In this document: piece after piece, positions 58,444-64,000 of the stretch
Numbering within the stretch: position 1 is the stretch's first letter
Layout: every line of letters begins with the position of its first letter
DNA from: Deltaproteobacteria bacterium
Lineage (GTDB): Bacteria; Desulfobacterota; Binatia; HRBIN30; JACQVA1
Assembly (NCBI GenBank): GCA_016178705.1
Contig: JACOST010000024.1
Span: 1 to 64,000 of the forward strand
DNA: 64,000 bases
Direction of reading: 5' to 3'
Notes under the pieces: generated by a model
What the model saw: the letters and a program-made list of their open reading frames with translations, nothing else
Told to the model about the DNA's origin: nothing
Database searches by the model: none
Position numbers and translations under genes: made by a program

Positions 58444-59220
58444 ATGGCGCATCGGTCGGAGTTCGTCTCGGTTCGCGGCGTGCGCACGCACTTGCTGCAC
58501 GGCGGGCGCGGTGAGCCACTGCTGGTGCTGCACCCGGAATATGCCGCCAACTTGTGGCCACCCTATCTCGACCGCTTGGCCATGCACTTCCGCGTGCTCG
58601 CGCCCGACCATCTTGGCTTCGGAGACAGCGAGCGTCCCGACTGGCTCGACGGCATCGATGATCTCGTCCTCCACTACGCCGACCTCCTCGATGCGATGGA
58701 GATCCCACGTTGCGCCGTGCTCGGCAGCTCACTTGGCGGATGGATTGCGGCGGCGTTGGCGATGACGTATCCCGCCCGCGTCACGCGCTTGGTGTTGGTC
58801 GGCGCGGCGGGACTCAAAGTCGACGGCGTGCCCCGCTACGATGTCTTTCTCAACCAAGTGGAGGATACTCTGCGCCATCTCTTTCACGACGAGTCGCGCG
58901 CGGCGCAGTTGCTGCCGACCGAGTACGGCCCGGAGGTTTTGGTGCGCGGATATCGTGAAGCGACCACGCTCGCGCGCCTCGCGTGGAATCCATATCTCTA
59001 CGATCCGAAGTTGGAGCGCCGGCTCGCGCGCATTACCGCGCCGACGCTGGTCGTCTGGGGCGAGCAGGACACCTTTCTCCCGCCCGCGTATGGCGAGGCG
59101 TATGCGCGCGCGATCCCGGGCGCAACGCTGCGCACGGTAGCCGAGTGCGGCCATCTCGTCGCATTCGAACAGACTGCGGCCTTCATCGAACTGACAACCG
59201 AGTTCCTGCTCCGGCCATAA
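58444..59220 (+). CDS. Alpha/beta hydrolase (second)
   Basis: 258 residues. LLVLHPEYAANLWPPYLDRL replaces the usual HGG by His-Pro at the oxyanion region. APDHLGFGDSERPDW follows, then the nucleophile elbow GSSLGGWIAAALAM, the acid in WGEQDTFLPPAY and the His in ECGHLVAFEQ. The overall pattern is like meta-cleavage-product (C-C) hydrolases or epoxide-hydrolase relatives. It lies just upstream of an LLM oxidoreductase on the same strand with a 34-bp repeat-filled gap, so a shared catabolic role is possible. Confidence 0.84.
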   Translation: MAHRSEFVSVRGVRTHLLHGGRGEPLLVLHPEYAANLWPPYLDRLAMHFRVLAPDHLGFGDSERPDWLDGIDDLVLHYADLLDAMEIPRCAVLGSSLGGWIAAALAMTYPARVTRLVLVGAAGLKVDGVPRYDVFLNQVEDTLRHLFHDESRAAQLLPTEYGPEVLVRGYREATTLARLAWNPYLYDPKLERRLARITAPTLVVWGEQDTFLPPAYGEAYARAIPGATLRTVAECGHLVAFEQTAAFIELTTEFLLRP

Positions 59221-59250
59221 GCCATCAGCCACAAGCCATTAGCCAACCGC
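59217..59250. repeat. Short tandem repeat, AGCCATC/AGCCA type
   Basis: Imperfect units of about ten bases (AAGCCATCAGCCACAAGCCATTAGCC) fill the gap between the hydrolase stop and the LLM start. Reverse-complement relatives (GCTGATGGCTGATG) occur at 15712-15754. Confidence 0.75.
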
Positions 59251-59254
59251 GCCC

Positions 59255-60397
59255 ATGCAATTCTTCTACTTCCATCTCATGCCGTGGCCGGATTTGCCGG
59301 CGGACTTCGATCGCCGTCACAAGTCGGCGTGGGTGACGCTGCCGAATCGCATCTACGATCCCAAGCGCGGCCAGCATCTCTACAATGAGTATCTCGACGA
59401 ACTGGAGCGCGCCGAAGCGCTCGGGTTCGACGGCATCGGCGTCAACGAGCATCATCAGAACGCCTACGGTACGATGCCATCGCCGAACCTGATGGCGGCG
59501 GCGTTGGTGCGGCGCACAACCACGGTGAAGATCGCCATCCTCGGCAACGGCATAGCGCTGCACGACCATCCGCTGCGCGTCGCCGAAGAGATCGCGATGC
59601 TCGACGTGATGTCGGGCGGTCGCATCATTTCGGGTTTCGTCCGCGGCATCGGTTGCGAATATCTCTCCCTCGGCGTGAATCCGACCTACTCGCGCGAGCG
59701 CTTCTACGAAGCCCACGACCTGATCGTGCGCGCGTGGACCGAGGAAGGGCCGTTCGCGTTCGAGGGCAAACACTTCCGTGTGCGCTACGCCAACATTTGG
59801 CCACGGCCGCTGCAGCAGCCGCACCCGCCGATTTGGCTACCGTCGCAAGGCAGCACGGAGACGATTCGTTTCGGCGTGCAGCATCGCTACCCATTCGTGA
59901 CGGTGTTCACCTCGTACAAACAAACGAAGCGGCTGCTTGAAGAGTACAAGGCTGAGGCCGAGCGCGTCGGCTACGCGGCGCCACCCGAACAGATTGGCTT
60001 CGCCCTGCCCGTCTATGTTGCCGAGACCGACGCCCGTGCACGCGAAGAGGCCAAGGCGCACGTGATGTGGCTGTTCCGCCGCGGCCTCAAGATGCCGCCA
60101 CACTTTCTGCTCCCGCCGGGGTACGTGACGGAAGAGTCGCTGCGGAAGTTCATCGCGGTCGGACTGCGGCCGGTGTCGGACCTCAGCTTCGAAGAGTTGG
60201 AACGCGAAGGGTACGTACTGCTCGGCAGCGCCCGCACGGTGTTGGATCGCTTGAAGGAATGCCGCCGTGATCTCGGCTTCGGTCTATTCATCGGCGGCGG
60301 CCGCATCGGCGACATGCCGCACGACAAGGCAAGCAAGAGTCAAGAACTGTTCGCGCGCGAGGTCATCCCCGCGTTGCGATCGGAGGCGAGTCAATGA
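59255..60397 (+). CDS. LLM-class flavin-dependent monooxygenase (bacterial luciferase-like)
   Basis: 380 residues. FFYFHLMPWPDLPADF opens the barrel. AEALGFDGIGVNEHHQNAYGTMPSPNLMAAALVRRT, ALHDHPLRVAEEIAMLDVMSGGRIISGFVRGIGCEYLSLGVNP and PHPPIWLPSQGSTETIRF are typical of alkanal-monooxygenase-like LLM proteins, and the EHH motif is common in this branch. It probably uses reduced FMN to oxidise an organic substrate. It is coupled by an ATGA overlap to the small protein at 60394. Confidence 0.87.
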   Translation: MQFFYFHLMPWPDLPADFDRRHKSAWVTLPNRIYDPKRGQHLYNEYLDELERAEALGFDGIGVNEHHQNAYGTMPSPNLMAAALVRRTTTVKIAILGNGIALHDHPLRVAEEIAMLDVMSGGRIISGFVRGIGCEYLSLGVNPTYSRERFYEAHDLIVRAWTEEGPFAFEGKHFRVRYANIWPRPLQQPHPPIWLPSQGSTETIRFGVQHRYPFVTVFTSYKQTKRLLEEYKAEAERVGYAAPPEQIGFALPVYVAETDARAREEAKAHVMWLFRRGLKMPPHFLLPPGYVTEESLRKFIAVGLRPVSDLSFEELEREGYVLLGSARTVLDRLKECRRDLGFGLFIGGGRIGDMPHDKASKSQELFAREVIPALRSEASQ

Positions 60398-60594
60398 CCC
60401 TTCGTTCGGTTGCCGTCACTGTCGTCGTCGCACTGTTCGCCGGCTTCGTCGCGCACGCCGCGTACCGTGAAAGTACGACCTGTCCGATCGTCGGGCCGTG
60501 TGCGTCGATTCACTTGAAGCTGATGCAGACGGTCGATTGGGCGCGTACGCAGCGCGGCGCGGCGCCAGAATTGATGCGGCTGGCGAGTCACTAG
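60394..60594 (+). CDS. Small exported or membrane protein coupled to LLM monooxygenase
   Basis: 66 residues. The N-terminus TLRSVAVTVVVALFAGFVAHAAY is a signal peptide or membrane anchor, followed by a short tail with two cysteines (TCPIVGPCAS). No family recognised. The ATG overlaps the LLM stop as ATGA, and the helix is well formed, which argues for a real gene rather than chance. Confidence 0.5.
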   Translation: MTLRSVAVTVVVALFAGFVAHAAYRESTTCPIVGPCASIHLKLMQTVDWARTQRGAAPELMRLASH

Positions 60595-60615
60595 TGTTAA
60601 TCTGAAGGGAAACGA

Positions 60616-60760
60616 AACCGCCGATGCACGCCGATGCACGCAGATCCGGAATTGGACACAATCCAGGCTGGATCACCACGCGTCTTTCGCCGAGGTGTGC
60701 CGATAGCCGCTGTCCTTGCAGAACTCTCTCATCGGCGTGGATCGGCGTCCATCGGCGGTT
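60616..60760. repeat. 30-bp inverted repeats of CGCCGATGCA-type units
   Basis: The left arm 60616-60645 and the reverse complement of the right arm 60731-60760 match at 27 of 30 positions; both arms are themselves built of ~10-bp units (ACCGCCGATG, CACGCCGATG). The 85 bp between hold no gene. The right arm ends 21 bp before the GTG start of the FAD oxidoreductase. Confidence 0.8.
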
Positions 60761-60781
60761 CCAATCAAGGGACCGAGAATC

Positions 60782-62050
60782 GTGATCGACTTCATCGACG
60801 AACCCGCGCGCCGCACGCCGGTGCTGGCCGAAACGCAGGTGTTGGTGGTCGGCGGCGGATCGGCGGGCGCGGCGGCCGCCATTGCGGCGGCGCGCACCGG
60901 CGCCGACGTGATGCTGGTCGAACGTAGCGGCTCACTCGGCGGACTCGCCACCAGCGGCCTCATCATCCTATTGCTCACGCTCGACGACGGCGACGGCCAT
61001 CAGGTCATCGGCGGACTGTGCCAAGAAGTGGTGGACCGACTCGCCGCGCGCAACGCCGCATTCTTTCCATCACGCGACACCTGGGGTTCGAGCGACGAAT
61101 CGCTTGTCGAACAGAACCGACGTTGGGGCTTGGTGTGGGGCGCCGGCCCGCATCGCGTGCGTTACTCGGTCGCGTACGACCCCGAAGAGTTTCGCTTCGC
61201 GCTCAACCGATTGTGCGAGGCGAGCAAGGTCCGGCTGCTGTTTCATTCCTGGGCATGCGAGGCGATACGCGACGGCGAGCGCGTGCGTGGTGTCACCTTC
61301 CAGAGTAAGTCGGGCCGCTTTGCCGTTTTGGCCGACGTCGTGATCGACACCACCGGTGACGGCGACATATTCGCTTCGGCGGGCGTGCCGTTCGAGTTGG
61401 AAAAGGTCTTGCCGTGGCTGTGGTTCCGCATGGGCGGTGTCAAGAACATCGACGCGGCGATCGCCGACGGCGGTTGGTTCTTCAAGACCATCGGTGTCGA
61501 TCAAGTCTTGTTGCCCTGGGGCGCAACCGATCGCGTGATCCGCAAGATCGACGCCACCGATCCGCGCGATCTCACGCTCGCCGAGATCGAGTGCCGCAAG
61601 AAGGTGATGGACGCGGTCGATCAATTGCGGCGCGACGTGCCGGAGTTCAAGGACGCACACCTGTGCGACATCGCCACGCAGCTCGGCATCACTGAAAGCC
61701 GCCGCATGATCGGCGAATACGTCCTGACGCGTGAGGACATGGACAAACCCCTGCCCGAAGCGATTGCGCTCACGGGGCATTGGACCAAGTACGGCGCGCT
61801 GTACTGGATTCCGTATCGCTCGTTGTTGGCGAAGGAATACACGAACCTGATGGCGGCGGGTCGTTGCATCTCAGTGGATCACCGCACCCATCACGCCACC
61901 AAAGAGATCCCGTCGTGCATGGCCACCGGCGAAGCCGCCGGCACCGCCGCCGCATTGGCGTTGTCGGCGGGGGTGCCCTTGAAGCAGCTCGACGTGTCGA
62001 CGTTGCAGCAGCGATTGCGAGATCAGGGCGCGATTTTGGAACGCAGATAG
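60782..62050 (+). CDS. FAD-dependent oxidoreductase (FAD_oxidored family)
   Basis: 422 residues. After a short lead, VLVVGGGSAGAAAAIAAARTGADVMLVERSGSLGGLATSGLI is the FAD-binding fold, VIDTTGDGDIFASAGVPFE the second dinucleotide motif, and NLMAAGRCISVDHRTHHATKEIPSCMATGEAAGTAAALAL the C-terminal FAD site. Members are annotated as FAD-dependent dehydrogenases of unknown substrate. GTG 60782 with AAGGGA upstream is taken as the start, because ATG 60716 is inside the repeat. Confidence 0.86.
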   Translation: MIDFIDEPARRTPVLAETQVLVVGGGSAGAAAAIAAARTGADVMLVERSGSLGGLATSGLIILLLTLDDGDGHQVIGGLCQEVVDRLAARNAAFFPSRDTWGSSDESLVEQNRRWGLVWGAGPHRVRYSVAYDPEEFRFALNRLCEASKVRLLFHSWACEAIRDGERVRGVTFQSKSGRFAVLADVVIDTTGDGDIFASAGVPFELEKVLPWLWFRMGGVKNIDAAIADGGWFFKTIGVDQVLLPWGATDRVIRKIDATDPRDLTLAEIECRKKVMDAVDQLRRDVPEFKDAHLCDIATQLGITESRRMIGEYVLTREDMDKPLPEAIALTGHWTKYGALYWIPYRSLLAKEYTNLMAAGRCISVDHRTHHATKEIPSCMATGEAAGTAAALALSAGVPLKQLDVSTLQQRLRDQGAILERR

Positions 62051-62084
62051 AAATGCGGGTGCGGCCGGCTTTGCCCAAGGTGTG

Positions 62085-62280
62085 CCCCTCGATACGCAAC
62101 CCTTCGATACGAAGCCTTCGGCTTCTACTCAGTGCCGCTACTCGGGGAGGCGGATGTCTTCAGGTCATGCGAAATCCGTTTGCCCGAGGTCTCACCCCCT
62201 TGCTGTTCGAGGCGCGCTCGATTAACAAATGTTCACGCAGCCAATGCGTGAAAGGGATCGCACGCGAAAGGGATCGCACC
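62085..62280. repeat. Intergenic repeats ahead of acyl-CoA dehydrogenase
   Basis: Contains two TCGATACG copies, a perfect GAAGCC/GGCTTC hairpin (62111-62125), and a 14-bp direct repeat GAAAGGGATCGCAC at 62250-62263 and 62266-62279. The second copy provides AAAGGG as the ribosome site for the gene at 62282. No coding potential seen in the 230-bp gap. Confidence 0.7.
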
Positions 62281-62281
62281 G

Positions 62282-63508
62282 ATGGATCTGAGCTACAGCG
62301 CTGAGTACGAACAGTTCCGCAACCAAGTCCGCCAATTTCTGAAAGAGAATTGGCGTCCGGAAGACGCCGATGGCGGCCCGCCACCGGAGAGTCAGGCCGC
62401 GATGATGGGCGCGGTGATCCGCACCGACGAGCGCGCCACGCAGTTCCGCTTGAAGGCGATCGAGCGCGGTTACCTCTACCGCCACGTTCCCAAACAGTAC
62501 GGCGGCGGCGAGCAGCCGGCCAACGCGCTCCAGGCGCAGATCATCGCCGACGAATTCCGCAAGGTGAAGGCGCCACACGAAGTGATGGGCCAAGGTCCCA
62601 GCATGCTGGTGCCGACGCTGGTCGAACACGGCACCGAAGAGCAGAAACAGTTCTTCGTCCGCGACACGTTGCTCGGCAAGATCCTGTGGTGCCAGGGCTA
62701 CAGCGAGCCGGGATCGGGCAGCGACCTCGCGTCACTGCGCACCCGCGGCGTGCTCGACGGCGATCACTGGGTCATCAACGGGCAGAAAATTTGGACGTCG
62801 AACGCCGACACCGCGCATTGGATGTTCTGTCTCGTGCGCACCGAACCCGACGCGCCGAAGCACGAGGGCATCAGTTACATCCTCGTCGACATGAAGACCC
62901 CTGGGCTCGATGTCCGTCCGTTGCGCCAGATGACCGGCGAAGCCGACTTCAACGAAGTCTTCTTCGACAACGTGCGCGTGCCGGCGAGCAACCTCGTCGG
63001 CAAACGCGGCCTGGGCTGGATCGTCAGCCGTTCGACACTCAAGCACGAGCGCGCGTTGATCGGCGGCTCGATGATCCACCGCCGTACCTTCGATGGCTTG
63101 ATGATGCTGGCGCAGGCGGTCAATTTGCGCGGCGAGCCGGCGAGCAAGAACAAAGTGATCCGCAACCGGATGGTCGAGATCGAGTCGAAACTGCTCGCGC
63201 TCGAGTACAACCAATATCGCTTGCTCACTACCGGCGCGCGCGGCGAGGATCCGGGCCTTGCCGGCATGGTGACCAAGCTCTACGGCACGCAGCTCAACTA
63301 CGACATCGGCCGGCTGGCGATGGACATCCTCGCCGATCGCGGCCTGATGGCGCCCGGCGAAGGCAGCGCCCCGGCGATGGGCATGTTCGTCACCGCGTAC
63401 ATGTGGTCGCTCGGCGTCCTGATCGCCGGCGGCACCGCGAACATTCAACGCAACGTCATCGGTGAACGCGGCCTGGGCTTGCCGCGCGACGCGGCAACGA
63501 AACGGTAG
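62282..63508 (+). CDS. Acyl-CoA dehydrogenase
   Basis: 408 residues. WCQGYSEPGSGSDLASLRTRGVLDGDHWVINGQKIWTSNADTAHW is the FAD and substrate-binding core. EADFNEVFFDNVRVPASNLVG follows, with the C-terminal four-helix domain ending IAGGTANIQRNVIGERGLGLP. The catalytic base position cannot be fixed by eye; the subgroup resembles steroid/terpenoid-type ACADs (FadE26/34-like), which work as heteromers of two different subunits. A second ACAD begins 100 bp downstream, which supports a paired enzyme. Confidence 0.88.
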   Translation: MDLSYSAEYEQFRNQVRQFLKENWRPEDADGGPPPESQAAMMGAVIRTDERATQFRLKAIERGYLYRHVPKQYGGGEQPANALQAQIIADEFRKVKAPHEVMGQGPSMLVPTLVEHGTEEQKQFFVRDTLLGKILWCQGYSEPGSGSDLASLRTRGVLDGDHWVINGQKIWTSNADTAHWMFCLVRTEPDAPKHEGISYILVDMKTPGLDVRPLRQMTGEADFNEVFFDNVRVPASNLVGKRGLGWIVSRSTLKHERALIGGSMIHRRTFDGLMMLAQAVNLRGEPASKNKVIRNRMVEIESKLLALEYNQYRLLTTGARGEDPGLAGMVTKLYGTQLNYDIGRLAMDILADRGLMAPGEGSAPAMGMFVTAYMWSLGVLIAGGTANIQRNVIGERGLGLPRDAATKR

Positions 63509-63522
63509 CAAGAATCGGAAAC

Positions 63523-63596
63523 TTACCGCCGAGACGCGGAGACGGAAGCGAATCTCCGAGTCTCCAAATCCGCGCAATCCGCGTAATCCGCGGTAA
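63523..63596. repeat. Repeat tract with TTACCGC/GCGGTAA ends
   Basis: Inverted ends TTACCGC (63523-63529) and GCGGTAA (63590-63596) bracket GAGACGCGGAGACGG units, an internal GGAGAC/GTCTCC pair, and AATCCGCGCAATCCGCGTAA tandem units. It fills the gap between the two acyl-CoA dehydrogenase genes. Confidence 0.75.
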
Positions 63597-63608
63597 AGGA
63601 TCATCTTC

Positions 63609-64000
63609 ATGGACTTTGGATTGTCAGCCGATCAATTGATGTTGAAGGACACCATCAAGCGCTTCCTCGACAAGCAGTGCCCAACCACTCGCGTGCGTGC
63701 GGTGATGGAGAGCGACACCGGTCACGACCCGAAACTGTGGCAGGAACTCGTCGACCTCGGCGTTGCGGGCCTGATCGTTCCTGCGGCGCAGGGCGGAGCG
63801 GGACTGGAACTGCTGGACTTGGCGCTGGCGGCCGAAGAGTTGGGTCACGCCTGCTGCCCCGGACCTTTCCTCGGCTCGGCTTTGGCAACCATCGCACTCG
63901 TGGAAGGCGCCGACGCGGCGCAGCGCGAGCGCTGGCTGCCGAAGATTGCCGGCGGTGAGATTCTCGCGACCATCGCCATCGGCGAGGACGACAGCCGCTG
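63609..64000 (+). CDS. Acyl-CoA dehydrogenase, second subunit (N-terminal part)
   Basis: 130 codons before the right edge. MDFGLSADQLMLKDTIKRFL is the usual ACAD N-terminal helix, followed by LWQELVDLGVAGLIVPAAQGGAGLELLDLALAAEELGHACCPGPFLGSALA and RWLPKIAGGEILATIAIGED. No stop in the window. With the preceding ACAD it may form an alpha2beta2 enzyme of the steroid/long side-chain type. Confidence 0.85.
   Translation, partial: MDFGLSADQLMLKDTIKRFLDKQCPTTRVRAVMESDTGHDPKLWQELVDLGVAGLIVPAAQGGAGLELLDLALAAEELGHACCPGPFLGSALATIALVEGADAAQRERWLPKIAGGEILATIAIGEDDSR

Noticed and set aside
60616-60760. Insertion-sequence ends
   Set aside because: The inverted arms enclose only 85 bp with no transposase, and I see no flanking target duplication.

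Overview
This is a GC-rich, gene-dense bacterial chromosome segment with no rRNA, tRNA, phage, IS element or CRISPR that I can see. The gene mix is a Wzx/Wzy/Wza/Wzc-type capsule or exopolysaccharide locus, two luciferase-like (LLM) oxidoreductases, a type II lumazine synthase, an archaeal-type aspartate-semialdehyde dehydrogenase, a quinoprotein dehydrogenase and acyl-CoA dehydrogenases. Together with many dispersed heptamer-type and palindromic repeats, this suggests an uncultured deltaproteobacterium-like lineage such as Candidatus Binatota. That placement is inference only.

Region 1 (about 0.4-24.4 kb, all on the minus strand) is one long, mostly translationally coupled polysaccharide operon. 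In transcription order it encodes an acyltransferase, a Wzx-type flippase, an aminotransferase, a methyltransferase with a cysteine-rich tail, a Wzy/ligase membrane protein, one GT2 and two GT4 glycosyltransferases, an asparagine-synthase-like amidotransferase, a FemAB/GNAT protein, a secreted beta-helix protein, a small acyltransferase, a DUF354 protein, a polysaccharide deacetylase, a WbpD-like acetyltransferase, a WbpE-like aminotransferase, a phosphoglycosyl transferase, a Gfo/Idh/MocA oxidoreductase, an epimerase, a second and degenerate phosphoglycosyl transferase, and a GHMP kinase. Many junctions are ATGA or TGATG overlaps.

Region 2 (24.4-32.9 kb) breaks the locus. It holds a plus-strand membrane glycosyltransferase, a 1127-residue zinc-ribbon/class III cyclase/ATPase/TPR regulator, and a mosaic of small genes and remnants. 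These are an SRPBCC protein, a broken methyltransferase-like gene, a truncated copy of the cyclase 3' end, a MNT/HEPN toxin-antitoxin pair, a second copy of the 3' end of a polymerase gene, and a VapC/RHH toxin-antitoxin pair.

Region 3 (32.9-40.8 kb, minus strand) carries the export and assembly genes: a Wza-type OPX lipoprotein, a Wzc-type tyrosine kinase, a UDP-sugar 6-dehydrogenase, and an O-antigen-ligase/TPR protein split by a frameshift at a nine-base homopolymer. With the Gfo oxidoreductase, aminotransferase and acetyltransferase of region 1, the dehydrogenase completes a plausible four-step route to a UDP-2,3-diacetamido uronic acid. An intrinsic terminator separates this operon from an anchored Thr/Pro-rich protein upstream.

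Region 4 (41.9-64 kb) is mixed metabolism. It has a CobS-like membrane protein, a TIGR04283-type glycosyltransferase, an LLM oxidoreductase, an SDR, lumazine synthase, Asd, an acetyltransferase, MutY, a GAF histidine kinase, an operon of class II aldolase, PQQ dehydrogenase and molybdopterin oxidoreductase, a dynamin-like GTPase coupled to an alpha/beta hydrolase, a second hydrolase, a second LLM oxidoreductase, a FAD oxidoreductase and two acyl-CoA dehydrogenases (the last runs off the right edge). The gaps between these genes carry palindrome chains and short tandem repeats, some of which also sit in frame inside coding sequences.
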